DNA from: Arcticibacterium luteifluviistationis
Lineage (GTDB): Bacteria; Bacteroidota; Bacteroidia; Cytophagales; Spirosomataceae
Direction: 5' to 3'
Length of the DNA: 64,000 bases
NCBI RefSeq assembly: GCF_003258705.1
Contig: NZ_CP029480.1
Location: forward strand, 5,084,001-5,148,000
Both the position numbers and the translations under genes were made by a program. Each line of letters begins with the position of its first letter. Positions within the stretch are counted from its first letter, which is position 1. A model generated the notes under the pieces. That model was not told where the DNA came from, did no database searches, and saw nothing but the letters and a program-made list of their open reading frames with translations. Below, one piece after another: positions 15,469 through 24,543 of the stretch.

Positions 15469-17082
15469 CTACCATTTTATAACCTTCTTAGAAAACGATT
15501 GATTCTTAATCTTGATTTGAAGAAAAAACTGATTGGCTTGTATATTAGAAACATCTAGTTCAATTTCATTGAGACCTTTTGCTACCTGATGAAACTCCTC
15601 TTTAAGAACTTCGCCTTTTGCTCCGATAAGATTTACTACTGCAGAACCTGCAAAATTTGAATCAAACTTAGCTTTCAATCTATCACTTGTCGGATTAGGA
15701 TAAACCACCATCAAGGGCTCTTCTAAAGTATTCCCTAGCGTACTCATGTCAAACTTGCACAGAAATACCTCATAGCCTTTTAAGGTAACCGTACCTGACC
15801 AGTTTTGATAGGCTACACCAATAGTGACCTCTTCATTCTCATCTGCTGCAAAAGGATTGTGAGCCGCTATCAATATTTCATTTCCCTTTACCGCACCACG
15901 CCATATAGGCTGCTTATTTTCATTATAATCACGAGCAGATGTCTCTTGCACCAACTCATAGGAGCCTTCGAAGAAAGACTTAAATTGACTGAAGCGATAA
16001 AGACCTTTATTGAAATATTCGTAAGCCTCGAAATCTGTTTGCGTACCTATCAACGTAGGATTTTCCCAGAGCCACAAACCATCCGCACCTGAGAAAAAAG
16101 GAAAAATGGCTGTCGCTTCCGCCATCCATGGCCTAATTGATTGATTAACCAAATCAGGATTAGCACTATACTTTAACCATAAAAAAGGAATCACAGGCTT
16201 AGTTGTCCAAGCCTTATTTGCCTCAATTTGAAACATCATATAGGATAAATATTCCCCTGCAAACGGATGTGGATAATCATAATAATAATATGCAGAGGGT
16301 GACATAAAGTCCATTTGCTCGTAAAATGGACCTCCCACATTACCATTATCATCTTTGGTGATAAAATTCACATGGTCTGAATCCTGAACCCATTCGTCCC
16401 ATGATTTCCCCTGAATATTACTAAAAGTGTTAAAAACGGGGGCATCAGCATAAGAGCTAATTTTAGTATCTGGATGCTTTCCATTTTTAAGAAAGTCGCT
16501 TACCGCCTTAGCATATAAATCTCTGTTATCTTTTTTATAAGTACTTATGAAATCTAGAATTGGAAGCTCTTTATAAAAATCAGGGACAATATCTGAGTTC
16601 TTGAATTGAAGAATTTCATGGTCAAACCGCCAAACACGTTCAATATCAAACATGAAAATATCACTGTCAATAAAATTACCATTCCCAAGAGAGTTTGCAA
16701 AATTCATGAAATCTGAATTCCATTTTTGCTGGTAAATACCCAAATCGTTTCCCCATGGACTTCTCTCTAATTCCCAAGGTTGGTTTTGGTTTGGGTACGC
16801 CACACCGTAATAAATGAGTGCCCTGTTTGCAAATGGTACACTAGTTAAATACCTAGAATCTGTAATATGAGAAAAGCCATGATTTAATGGCCCGCCGGCA
16901 TTTCCATTATGAATTTCACCACCAAATATAAGCTTAAAAGGGAGGTCAAACTCAGGGAATTTATCCCAATTAATTTGGCCGTTTCCTGAAGGGTTAAAAT
17001 CCGCAAAATCATTGCATTCTTGGCCTAAAACGAGGTCAATGGAACAATAAATTAGGAATATAAATGTGAAGAAAGCTCTCAA
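15469..17082 (-). CDS. T9SS-exported protein, possible glycoside-hydrolase-like TIM barrel
   Basis: The 537-residue product has a Sec signal peptide (residues 1-20) and a C-terminal T9SS type A sorting domain (about 455-537, opening with VVYPNPTSD and ending KKVIKW), so it crosses the outer membrane. The start is a TTG at 17082, because the frame upstream hits a stop after one codon. The 430-residue middle part has features of a sugar-cleaving TIM barrel (DIFMFDIERVWRFDHE near 145, MDFMSPSAYYYY near 255, PFLWLKYS near 300, GADGLWLWENP near 335), but I cannot place it in a family. The acidic pair in FDIE is a candidate catalytic site. It is divergent from the small lipoprotein at 17140. Confidence 0.78.
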   Translation of the reverse strand: MRAFFTFIFLIYCSIDLVLGQECNDFADFNPSGNGQINWDKFPEFDLPFKLIFGGEIHNGNAGGPLNHGFSHITDSRYLTSVPFANRALIYYGVAYPNQNQPWELERSPWGNDLGIYQQKWNSDFMNFANSLGNGNFIDSDIFMFDIERVWRFDHEILQFKNSDIVPDFYKELPILDFISTYKKDNRDLYAKAVSDFLKNGKHPDTKISSYADAPVFNTFSNIQGKSWDEWVQDSDHVNFITKDDNGNVGGPFYEQMDFMSPSAYYYYDYPHPFAGEYLSYMMFQIEANKAWTTKPVIPFLWLKYSANPDLVNQSIRPWMAEATAIFPFFSGADGLWLWENPTLIGTQTDFEAYEYFNKGLYRFSQFKSFFEGSYELVQETSARDYNENKQPIWRGAVKGNEILIAAHNPFAADENEEVTIGVAYQNWSGTVTLKGYEVFLCKFDMSTLGNTLEEPLMVVYPNPTSDRLKAKFDSNFAGSAVVNLIGAKGEVLKEEFHQVAKGLNEIELDVSNIQANQFFLQIKIKNQSFSKKVIKW

Positions 17083-17090
17083 ATTTTAAC

Positions 17091-17098
17091 TAAATTTG
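17091..17098 (+). promoter_or_regulatory. Bacteroidota -7 box (TAAATTTG)
   Basis: TAAATTTG is an exact match to TAnnTTTG. It places transcription start near 17104, which favours the ATG at 17140 over the upstream ATG at 17107 for the lipoprotein gene. Confidence 0.6.
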
Positions 17099-17139
17099 TA
17101 TGTTAAATGCGTTATACAAATGTACCTATATTTGATTTC

Positions 17140-17589
17140 ATGAAAAAAGTTCTGGTTTTAATATTAGTCTCTCTAGTTTTCACGGCCTGTAAGGACAAAG
17201 ATGACGACCCATCTTCGGCAAAAACATCTGCTGAATTAATATCCTTGAATCAATGGAAGTTATCAAGATTTACAGATGTTTCAGGTCAGACTATCTCAAA
17301 CTCTAATTTAGAAACCGAAGCACTTTTTCTATTCGCTATGAATTTTGAATTCAGAAATGATGGAGAAGTAAGAGGTGTGGACAAAACAAGTGGAAATATT
17401 ATAGAGAAAGGCGTATGGGTTTTCCTAGAAGGAGAAGATGCTGTTAATGTCAAACTTGCCGCTTTAGATTATGACTTCAAAATTGTGGTCTTGCAAACAG
17501 GGAAACTAACTCTTCAAGCACCTACGGGTAACTTCTTATCTGGTGTAGGTGATGAAATCAATCTCGAATTTAACGCTGTTTCACTTTAA
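17140..17589 (+). CDS. Small lipoprotein of unknown function
   Basis: Translation from ATG 17140 gives 149 residues beginning MKKVLVLILVSLVFTAC, a lipoprotein signal with lipobox VFTAC (Cys17) followed by an acidic linker (KDKDDDP). An ATG at 17107 would add 11 residues ahead of the signal peptide and lies almost at the predicted transcription start. The mature domain (LISLNQWKLSRFTDVSGQ, then FEFRNDGEVRG and GVWVFLEGEDAV) resembles lipocalin-like small lipoproteins of Bacteroidota, in which a W-K-L strand is followed by a short beta barrel. The function is unknown. The next gene starts 12 bases later, so they are probably co-transcribed. Confidence 0.8.
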   Translation: MKKVLVLILVSLVFTACKDKDDDPSSAKTSAELISLNQWKLSRFTDVSGQTISNSNLETEALFLFAMNFEFRNDGEVRGVDKTSGNIIEKGVWVFLEGEDAVNVKLAALDYDFKIVVLQTGKLTLQAPTGNFLSGVGDEINLEFNAVSL

Positions 17590-17601
17590 ACCTAACTTAC
17601 T

Positions 17602-19077
17602 TTGAATAACGAACACATCAAACTAATTTTTGGTCTTAAGCTAAAACAATTAAGGCAAGAAAAAGGACTCTCCCTTCAAGATTTATCTTCTAAATCAGGC
17701 ATTTCTAATTCTTATTTGAATGAGATAGAGAAAGGTAAAAAATACCCAAAAACTGACAAAATTACCGCATTAGCTACCGCTCTAGAAACGGAATATGATG
17801 AACTTGTTTCTTTAAAGATGAGTAAAAAGCTAGAGCCTATTACCAAGCTTTTAAAGTCAAACTTACTTACTGAACTTCCTTTTGACTTCTTTGGAGTTGA
17901 TACCGCTCAAATTTTAGAACTTTTCTCTTCAGCTCCTGCAAAGCTGAGTGCTTTTATAAATGCCATTTTTGAAATTGGGAAAAACTATAATCTTACTGTT
18001 GAGAAATTCTACTTTGCTGCTTTAAGATCGTATCAAGAACTGCATCAAAACTATTTTCCAGAATTAGAAAATGAGGCGGCAAGGTTTATTAATGAAAAAA
18101 TAGACCCTAACGAACAGTTTATTGGCGAGCAGCACCTTATTGAGCTTTTAGGTAATCTCTATGGCATTAGCATAGAGTTTTTTGACGAAGAAGACCAGCC
18201 AGTAATTAGTAATATGCGTTCTATTTTCCGACCTGAAAGCAAGGTTTTGATGATAAACAAACGCATATCTCGAAATCAAAGAGCCTTCACCATGGCAAAG
18301 GAACTCGGTTTTCAATTCATGAGCTTAAAAGAGAGACCTTATACAAGTGCGTCTATTGATGTCAAATCTTTTGAGGAAGTATTAAATAACTATAAGGCCT
18401 CCTATTTTGCCGGAGCTATCTTAATAAGAGAAAAATTAATAGTACAAGATATTGAAAATTGGTTTGGTTCTGAAACATGGAATCCAGATGCCTTAATAGA
18501 AATGTCTGAAAGGTTTTCAGCTACACCAGAAACATTATTCTATAGAATAGGGAACGTACTTCCGAAGTACTTCGGCATTGATAATTTCCTTTTCATGCGT
18601 TTTGACGCACTTCCAGGAAGTCAAAAGTATTTTTTAACAAAAGAACTGCACCTTTCTAAAAGATTAGGACCGCAGGAAAACAAAGAAGAACACTATTGCC
18701 GCAGATGGGTTTCTATTAGCATACTTGATCACTTGTCAAGTAAACAAGAAGCTGGTAAATACGATAAACCAATAGTGGATGCCCAAAAGTCTTTCTTAAG
18801 CAATAGAAAAGAAGATTTCTTTGTGTTTTCAATGGCGAGACCTTTGAATATTCTTAAGCAACTGAATATTTCTGTGAGCCTCGGGTTCGAAGTAGATGAA
18901 AGTTTAAAATCTAAGATTAAATTCTTGGCAGATAAAAACATTAACCGCCAAGAAGTTAATCAAACTTGTGAAAGATGTGGCATTTTTGAGTGCAAAGAAC
19001 GCGTTGCAGCCCCTACTTTGTTACAGAAAGAGCGTCATGAAGAAGAAATTAGAAAAGTGTTAGAGAAGCTCCATTAA
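17602..19077 (+). CDS. ScfR-like XRE regulator with inactive peptidase motif
   Basis: The 491-residue protein starts with an XRE-type helix-turn-helix (residues 10-65; LKQLRQEKGLSLQDLS, then SNSYLNEIEKGKKYPK). The middle part (about 170-290) resembles the IrrE/M78 peptidase-like domain of short-chain fatty acyl-CoA regulators (ScfR/RamB group), but the zinc motif HExxH reads KELGF (233-237), so it cannot be a zinc protease. The C-terminus has a C-x2-C-x4-C cluster (Cys456, Cys459, Cys464) typical of the group. The start is a TTG at 17602 with no other start before the HTH. Known relatives control acyl-CoA and glyoxylate or methylcitrate genes; targets here are unknown. Confidence 0.85.
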   Translation: MNNEHIKLIFGLKLKQLRQEKGLSLQDLSSKSGISNSYLNEIEKGKKYPKTDKITALATALETEYDELVSLKMSKKLEPITKLLKSNLLTELPFDFFGVDTAQILELFSSAPAKLSAFINAIFEIGKNYNLTVEKFYFAALRSYQELHQNYFPELENEAARFINEKIDPNEQFIGEQHLIELLGNLYGISIEFFDEEDQPVISNMRSIFRPESKVLMINKRISRNQRAFTMAKELGFQFMSLKERPYTSASIDVKSFEEVLNNYKASYFAGAILIREKLIVQDIENWFGSETWNPDALIEMSERFSATPETLFYRIGNVLPKYFGIDNFLFMRFDALPGSQKYFLTKELHLSKRLGPQENKEEHYCRRWVSISILDHLSSKQEAGKYDKPIVDAQKSFLSNRKEDFFVFSMARPLNILKQLNISVSLGFEVDESLKSKIKFLADKNINRQEVNQTCERCGIFECKERVAAPTLLQKERHEEEIRKVLEKLH

Positions 19078-19652
19078 AGAGCTTCTGCTACTACTTGCTT
19101 TACTTCAGGAACCATATTAGTTAAAAGACGCTCAATACCGTCTTTTAAAGTTACGCTGGCTGAAGGGCAACCGCTGCAAGAACCTTGAAGTACCACGGTA
19201 ACTATGCCCGACTCTTCGTCAAAGTCTGCAAAGTTTATTGCTCCGCCGTCAGACTCTACCGCTGGACGAACGTATTGGTCTAAAGCTGCCTTTATTTTAC
19301 CAACTGCTTCAGAATCGTTAGCATCAACAATTAACGTGTTATTCTCTATTGTAGCTTCCGTAAAAACTGGATTTTCATCGTCAAAGTAGATTTTCAAAAA
19401 CTTCTTAAAGTTCCCTAAAACCTCTTCCCACTGTGTTTCATCGTCTTTTGTAATGGTTATAAAGTTAGACGCCATAAAAACACGTTGTACAAAAGGAAAC
19501 TGAAAACAATCTGCCGCTAAAGGAGAAGCCTTTTCTTTATCCAAAGCCGCCTTCATGTCTGGATAGTCAAATGACAAACCATCAGGAACTAGCTCATAAT
19601 TAAGCACAAACTTCATAGAATTGGGATTTGGACTCAATTCCGTATAAATCAT
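19074..19652 (-). CDS. Nfu-type iron-sulfur cluster scaffold/carrier
   Basis: The 192-residue protein has an N-terminal Nfu_N domain (about 1-90; YTELSPNPNSMKFVLN) and a C-terminal NifU-like domain (about 110-192) with the cluster-binding C-S-G-C-P motif in VVLQGSCSGCPSAS. It carries or assembles Fe-S clusters and delivers them to target enzymes in the cytoplasm. The frame opens at 19670, but ATG 19652 fits the family N-terminus better. The gene converges on the ScfR-like gene with a 4-base overlap. Fe-S proteins in this window that might need it include NuoC's complex and CcoG, though no specific link is shown. Confidence 0.92.
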   Translation of the reverse strand: MIYTELSPNPNSMKFVLNYELVPDGLSFDYPDMKAALDKEKASPLAADCFQFPFVQRVFMASNFITITKDDETQWEEVLGNFKKFLKIYFDDENPVFTEATIENNTLIVDANDSEAVGKIKAALDQYVRPAVESDGGAINFADFDEESGIVTVVLQGSCSGCPSASVTLKDGIERLLTNMVPEVKQVVAEAL

Positions 19653-19782
19653 CGTGTTTCTTTTCAACATATTATTTTTTATCTAATCTATGCCAAAACA
19701 TAGAGCTACTTGAAATAGTTTTTAATGAGCCTAAAACTTTCAAACTCATGAATTAAATAACTAAACGTAATTTAACACCAAA

Positions 19783-19808
19783 AGCCAAACTCATTTCTGA
19801 ATTTGGCT
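19783..19808 (-). terminator. Rho-independent terminator of the rplU-rpmA unit
   Basis: On the minus strand an 11-bp stem (AGCCAAATTCA/TGAGTTTGGCT, one G-U pair) closed by a GAAA tetraloop is followed by TTTT. It lies 24 bases beyond the rpmA stop codon. Confidence 0.75.
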
Positions 19809-19832
19809 CTTAATACTTTAGACTGCCTTTAT

Positions 19833-20102
19833 TTACGCTTGAGCTGCTTCAGCAGGTAAAACGTGAACAAAAGACTTACCGCCACGACCTTTCTTAAAAG
19901 TCACAACACCGTCTTTTAATGCAAATAAGGTATGGTCACGACCAAGACCTACATTTACACCTGGGTTATGAGGAGTACCACGCTGACGAACAATAATGTT
20001 ACCAGCGATAGCCGCCTGACCACCAAATAATTTTACTCCTAAACGCTTACTTTCCGACTCTCTTCCGTTTCGAGAACTACCTACACCTTTCTTATGTGCC
20101 AT
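19833..20102 (-). CDS. rpmA: 50S ribosomal protein L27
   Basis: The 89-residue protein is bacterial L27: it opens [24 protein letters not shown] and contains the GNIIVRQRG and [17 protein letters not shown] type segments. L27 sits near the peptidyl transferase centre of the large subunit. There is no Firmicutes-type N-terminal extension to be cleaved. It follows rplU by 70 bases in the usual order and the two share a promoter and terminator. Confidence 0.98.
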   Translation of the reverse strand: MAHKKGVGSSRNGRESESKRLGVKLFGGQAAIAGNIIVRQRGTPHNPGVNVGLGRDHTLFALKDGVVTFKKGRGGKSFVHVLPAEAAQA

Positions 20103-20172
20103 TATTCTAGATATTTTATTGGTTAAAGGTTTGCCTTATTTAAAAGACAAGAAACCATTGAATTAATTTTAA

Positions 20173-20484
20173 TTAAGCTACGATATCACTGATCATCAAT
20201 TTCGTCAAATATTGACGATGACCATTGCTTTTCTGGTAACCTTTTCTACGTTTTTTCTTAAAAACTATCACTTTGTCACCTTTAAGGTGCTCTAAAATGG
20301 TAGCTTTTACTTTAGCACCATCTACAGTAGGAGCTCCTACAGTAACAGTTCCATTATTATCTACAAGGAGTACCTTGTCAAATACAAGCTCAGCGTTCGA
20401 ATCACCTTCTAATCTATTAGTGAAGATGTAACGACCCTTTTCAACTTTAAATTGCTGGCCTGCGATCTCTACGATTGCGTACAT
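20173..20484 (-). CDS. rplU: 50S ribosomal protein L21
   Basis: The 103-residue protein is L21, a 23S rRNA-binding protein of the large subunit. It opens [20 protein letters not shown], a standard L21 start, and has the basic [20 protein letters not shown] segment that contacts RNA. Length is normal. It is the first gene of a two-gene ribosomal unit with rpmA, driven by a well-formed Bacteroidota promoter at 20516-20547. Confidence 0.98.
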   Translation of the reverse strand: MYAIVEIAGQQFKVEKGRYIFTNRLEGDSNAELVFDKVLLVDNNGTVTVGAPTVDGAKVKATILEHLKGDKVIVFKKKRRKGYQKSNGHRQYLTKLMISDIVA

Positions 20485-20515
20485 TATTAATTAATTTATG
20501 TTATAAATTGGTTTG

Positions 20516-20547
20516 CAAAGGTACGACAAGTATTTCGAAATCCCAAA
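20516..20547 (-). promoter_or_regulatory. Bacteroidota promoter of rplU-rpmA (TTTG-N20-TACCTTTG)
   Basis: On the minus strand TTTG (20547-20544) is followed after 20 bases by TACCTTTG (20523-20516), which matches the -33/-7 consensus of Bacteroidota housekeeping promoters. The leader to the rplU ATG is about 30 bases. Confidence 0.75.
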
Positions 20548-20585
20548 GCTTCAATCAAACATGCTTTGAAAAGATAAACTCTTAA

Positions 20586-21227
20586 TTAAGACCCGAAACT
20601 CAAGTCTGGTTTTAATAAACCCTTTACTATTAAATATTGGGCCAAGCCATAAGTACTCATCACCCAAAACGTAGGCCATAAAACAGGCTGAACAAATTCA
20701 TTTACCGCAATAAATGCATCTGAAATCACAAACAAAATGGCTCCTACTAGCACACTTTCAAAGCTTTTGACATTTACCTCTCTACAAGATGCCAAATAAG
20801 CCATAGTACTAATCACCAACATATAGATGTAAACTGGAATGGTCATTTCTTCTGAAAGCTTATTCCATAATACGCCAAAACAAAACAGACCCACAAAACC
20901 TATAAAAGGTAGGGCTTTCAGCAATGACGCTTTAACTGATTTTCGGTAAATAAATATATAGACCAAATGAGCTAGAAGAAAAGAACCAAGCCCAAAAACA
21001 AAGAAAGACTCTCTCTCAAACATCAAAAATAAATCGCCAGCCCAAGATAACACAAGTGCCAATATCAAAGCCCATTTGAAAGAGTACCTACTCCCTTCTA
21101 GCCAAACCAGTCCTATTAAAACAGGCATAAGCAAGGGCTTTGTCACCAAAGCTAGTTCCTGAATCCCGAATAAGCCACCAATAATATTTAGGGCTAGTAA
21201 AGCGAAATAAAGGACGGTTAATTTCAT
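20586..21227 (-). CDS. YhhN family protein (lysoplasmalogenase-like)
   Basis: The 213-residue integral membrane protein has about seven or eight hydrophobic helices. It matches the YhhN/TMEM86 family, whose characterised members are lysoplasmalogenases that cleave the vinyl-ether bond of lysoplasmalogens. Typical segments are TKPLLMPVLIGLVWL near residue 28, ALVLSWAGDLFLMF near 57 and AILFVISDAFIAVN near 165, with the conserved Asp residues in SWAGD and ISD. It lies 9 bases after the deoxyribonucleotidase gene on the same strand. The substrate in this organism is not shown. Confidence 0.88.
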   Translation of the reverse strand: MKLTVLYFALLALNIIGGLFGIQELALVTKPLLMPVLIGLVWLEGSRYSFKWALILALVLSWAGDLFLMFERESFFVFGLGSFLLAHLVYIFIYRKSVKASLLKALPFIGFVGLFCFGVLWNKLSEEMTIPVYIYMLVISTMAYLASCREVNVKSFESVLVGAILFVISDAFIAVNEFVQPVLWPTFWVMSTYGLAQYLIVKGLLKPDLSFGS

Positions 21228-21236
21228 GGCAGTTTT

Positions 21237-21770
21237 TTATAGTAAAACGTCGGCTACTTCTTTCCAATTATGTACTCGCTGATGTCCTTCTGTTTTTACA
21301 TTATGAATGGCATCAAAAAGTAAAGTTTGACCGTCAAAAACACTTAAGTTTTTCAAATGGTCGTCAATTAATATATCGCCTTTCAATATACTCTTATCTC
21401 CACAGAGTATCATATTTTTCCAGTGAATGAACGGGAAATGCTCTTCTAACCACTCGTGTTTCTCTTTTAGAGAGTTTGGAAACTCCATGGCAGCCGAAGC
21501 TATATAAACATTATACTTTTCATTAAGCTCACGTACCACCTCAATGGCATCATCTTTAACAGCCAAATTTCTAAAAAAGCCAGGATTATGCAGTTGGTTT
21601 CTTACAGACAGGTAATTAGCTCCTATTTCTTCTTCCCAAAGCGTGTTTTGAGCAAGGCTTTCTTTAGTATGATTTGTTTTGAAATGTGCGTTGTATATAT
21701 CTAAGATGCCTTGACCAGCATCGGCCATTACATCATCCATATCTAAAAAAAGTATCTTCTTTTCGGGCAT
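21237..21770 (-). CDS. 5'(3')-deoxyribonucleotidase
   Basis: The 177-residue cytosolic protein is a HAD-superfamily phosphatase of the NT5C type, which dephosphorylates deoxynucleoside monophosphates and helps balance dNTP pools. The nucleophile and acid/base are in FLDMDDVMAD (DxDxV motif, residues 8-14). The motif II region is YIASAAM and the metal-binding motif is GDILIDDHLKNL. Length is normal for the bacterial branch. It is co-directional with the YhhN gene with a 9-base gap. Confidence 0.9.
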   Translation of the reverse strand: MPEKKILFLDMDDVMADAGQGILDIYNAHFKTNHTKESLAQNTLWEEEIGANYLSVRNQLHNPGFFRNLAVKDDAIEVVRELNEKYNVYIASAAMEFPNSLKEKHEWLEEHFPFIHWKNMILCGDKSILKGDILIDDHLKNLSVFDGQTLLFDAIHNVKTEGHQRVHNWKEVADVLL

Positions 21771-21851
21771 ATAGTTTTTTTCTTCAAAGATAAGGATTTT
21801 GAAATCCCATGCCCCAGTTCCGTTTAAAGATATGATTAAGCTTTGTTGCTT

Positions 21852-23207
21852 TTAAAAAGCATACCCGAATTTAACATTTGGCTGCACCCTTAGATTTAAA
21901 TCGCCAAAAATTTCATAAGGAGCAAGACTTATCTTTCCAGCATCTATTGAAATATCAAAAAAGTATTTATCCAATATCTTTCTTTGATAGCCTACAGTTC
22001 CTCCGTAGTTAAATGGGTATTCTTCCGAATATAAAGTGTACGAATCTTTAGGCGAACCTACCTCCGCAAACCTTACAAATGAGCCAAGATATAGACCAAA
22101 CAAACCCTCAGCACTTTTGCCTGTGGCTACATCACGTTTTTGTGTTACATAATATCTCAAACTTAGGACTGCACTATAATAAAAATTATCATTCCATTTT
22201 AATTCAGCATCTTCAAATTTCGGTCTTTCAAAGAAACCTGACTCCTCTGAGCCCAAAAGAATATTTTCGCCAGAATAAGGAAAAAACTTCAGCCCAACCC
22301 AGTTGAAACCTACATCTCCAGCCAGAGAAAGAGGCAAGTGCCCTAACTTCTTTTCATAGGACAAATTACTGCTCACATTTCTAAAGTAAGAATCGATATA
22401 AAGTAAATTTGAAACATCAATTTTTAGCATACTTTTCACCTCTTTTTGACAATTAATAAACTCACAAAAATCAAACTCCTTTTTATTCCTTGGGAAGTCT
22501 AAACCTATCCCTACCGCCGCTTTAGTAGCCAAAAATGGAATGAAAGTACTAGCAGAGCTACTTCTAAAATACAAACCATCAATTCCCATTACTTTCGGTC
22601 TTACTTGTTTCATTCCAAAATTTAAAGAATAATCTAATAGCGAGCCGAGCTGCTTCCCAAGACTGATTTTAACCTGACTGTGTCCATTAGCATAAGGTGA
22701 AATGTTGAAAGGAGCTAAATACCCGCCATTTGAATTTTGGGGAGGGTCAGGATGAATTCCAAAATTCACCCTGGTACCACCATCGCCATCTTCTTTTTTG
22801 TATAGAAAACTTAAACCAAGATAATTTCCATTTAGATTTTTTGCTGCTTCCTTTCTTTTAAAGTAGTTCCTAAGCTCCACGCCATATCTCCACTGCTGGT
22901 AGCCATCAAACTTGGTGGTGGGCTTTTGACTAAACAGCATGCGTGCAGATAGATTATCAATCAGCCTATACTCCACAGAAAACTCCATACCCTTGTAAGC
23001 AATAGGTAAACGTGGGCTATAATCATACAATCCCGCCTTAAAACGCCATCGTTTATCAGCGTTTTGCCCAAATGCTTTATCAAATTCATCAATCAAACGT
23101 ACGTGTTGTAATTGTTCAACTGTTTCTGTGCTATGACTGACATATACACTATCTTGGGCTACTAAAAGCGTAGGAAGTATAAGAAATAAGGTAAGTAGTT
23201 TTTTCAT
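21852..23207 (-). CDS. Exported barrel-like protein, member 3 of a local paralogue set
   Basis: ATG 23207 gives 451 residues with a Sec signal peptide (MKKLLTLFLILPTLLVAQ). The frame is open to 23252, but that would run into the upstream gene and precede the signal peptide. The protein shows alternating aromatic and polar strands throughout and ends VKFGYAF with a terminal Phe, as outer-membrane barrels do. It is a close relative of the product of 23218-24543: both have V-x-L-x-D-x-F-x-x-AFG near the start, a C-x-F-x-N-C pair in the middle, RYYxxQxR and a GLxGxYLG segment near the end. It is the last gene of the sigma-factor operon. Function unknown. Confidence 0.8.
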   Translation of the reverse strand: MKKLLTLFLILPTLLVAQDSVYVSHSTETVEQLQHVRLIDEFDKAFGQNADKRWRFKAGLYDYSPRLPIAYKGMEFSVEYRLIDNLSARMLFSQKPTTKFDGYQQWRYGVELRNYFKRKEAAKNLNGNYLGLSFLYKKEDGDGGTRVNFGIHPDPPQNSNGGYLAPFNISPYANGHSQVKISLGKQLGSLLDYSLNFGMKQVRPKVMGIDGLYFRSSSASTFIPFLATKAAVGIGLDFPRNKKEFDFCEFINCQKEVKSMLKIDVSNLLYIDSYFRNVSSNLSYEKKLGHLPLSLAGDVGFNWVGLKFFPYSGENILLGSEESGFFERPKFEDAELKWNDNFYYSAVLSLRYYVTQKRDVATGKSAEGLFGLYLGSFVRFAEVGSPKDSYTLYSEEYPFNYGGTVGYQRKILDKYFFDISIDAGKISLAPYEIFGDLNLRVQPNVKFGYAF

Positions 23208-23217
23208 TTTCCTAGAT

Positions 23218-24543
23218 TTAAAAAGCATAACCAAATTTGAAATAAGGAACAAAATTCACTTTTCCTATGCTAAAAAAAATACTGGACGTATCTCCAAATC
23301 TAGTTCCAACATCAATAAAATATTTACTAGCTATTTTTTTTTGATAGCCAGCAACTGGCCCCCAAGACATGGTATAAGGCACATCCCAAACAGGTTTAAT
23401 AAATTTGCTATTATCAAACCGACTATCTAATATCTTTTTATTAATGAACAATCCCAAATAGGCCCCATGTAAGCCTTCTTGGGCCTTTCCCTCTAAAACT
23501 TGTCTTGTTTGAAGCGGGTAATAACGTACTTCAGAGCTTATTACTGTCCTCAAGCTCCCCTTATATTCTTGTATATCTTCATACTTGACTGTCATGGCTT
23601 TATTGCCATAATTATCTTCTATCTCGACTCGTTCCTGCGTCCATTTATAAGTTGAATACCCTCCTATACCAATAGATATGCCTGCAGATAATGATACTGG
23701 GAGTCTTCCTAATTTCTGTTCATAAACGAATTCCGTTTGAATATTCTGTTTATACTGGTCCATATATAGCATGCCTGAAAAATCAATTTTAAAGAGGTGG
23801 TTTACTTTTTCGTAACAATTCAAAAAGGAACAATATTCTTTTACAGACTTCTTTTTAGGGTAATCTAAACCTAAACTAATACTTGAGTAACTACTGAAAT
23901 ATGGGAAAAACTTTTTCGACTCATCACTGAATTGAAGAGCTCCCTGTTCACTAAGAAACGAACCTTTAGACCTTCTTAAACCAAACTTCAAACCCATATC
24001 TATAAACCCGCCAAACTGCTGCCCGTATTTTATATCAGCAATACTTCTATCTGCCGAATAATTAGTTTGATCAGAAAAGTTGAAACTATCAATATGCCTA
24101 TTATAAGCTCCAGGCTCGTCAAACTTTGCAAGGTTGAAAGTCTTCGATATTGAAATATATTTTCCAGATAAATTATTGAGAACTGAATGAGATTTTAAGT
24201 ATCTTCTAAATTCAAGATTACTAATCAAATACACCCCTCCATAATTACCAAATCGAGGCTTTTGATAGATATCTAATTTGAGAGAGTTTAAACCCCTTAA
24301 TCTTATTTCACCAGAAACCTCCCATATTTTTTGTGTATTAAATCGGACATTATCATAACTCCTTAGCCCACCCTTCACTCTTAGCTTCACCTCTTTATCA
24401 TAGCCAAAAGCATCTTCAAAAGCGTCTACAAGTTTAACTTGCTCAAAAGCATTAACCTTACTTGAACTATACTGTATATAGGTACTATCTTGAGCATAAA
24501 GCCCCTGAATCCCAATAAAAAATAGAAGTAATAACTTTTTCAT
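23218..24543 (-). CDS. Exported barrel-like protein, member 2 of a local paralogue set
   Basis: The 441-residue product has a Sec signal peptide (MKKLLLLFFIGIQGLYAQ) and the same plan as its neighbour at 21852-23207: KLVDAFEDAFGYD near residue 38, a C-x-F-x-N-C-pair segment near 240, RYYPLQTRQVLEGKAQEGLHGAYLG near 350, and the identical ending KFGYAF. The two genes are separated by 10 bases and clearly arose by tandem duplication. Its ATG directly follows the stop codon of the DUF4097-like gene, so translation is coupled. It is probably an outer-membrane barrel of unknown function. Confidence 0.8.
   Translation of the reverse strand: MKKLLLLFFIGIQGLYAQDSTYIQYSSSKVNAFEQVKLVDAFEDAFGYDKEVKLRVKGGLRSYDNVRFNTQKIWEVSGEIRLRGLNSLKLDIYQKPRFGNYGGVYLISNLEFRRYLKSHSVLNNLSGKYISISKTFNLAKFDEPGAYNRHIDSFNFSDQTNYSADRSIADIKYGQQFGGFIDMGLKFGLRRSKGSFLSEQGALQFSDESKKFFPYFSSYSSISLGLDYPKKKSVKEYCSFLNCYEKVNHLFKIDFSGMLYMDQYKQNIQTEFVYEQKLGRLPVSLSAGISIGIGGYSTYKWTQERVEIEDNYGNKAMTVKYEDIQEYKGSLRTVISSEVRYYPLQTRQVLEGKAQEGLHGAYLGLFINKKILDSRFDNSKFIKPVWDVPYTMSWGPVAGYQKKIASKYFIDVGTRFGDTSSIFFSIGKVNFVPYFKFGYAF

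Noticed and set aside
23208-23252. Longer N-terminus for the barrel-like gene at 21852.
   Set aside because: It overlaps the end of the upstream gene and would place 15 residues before a clean signal peptide starting at 23207.
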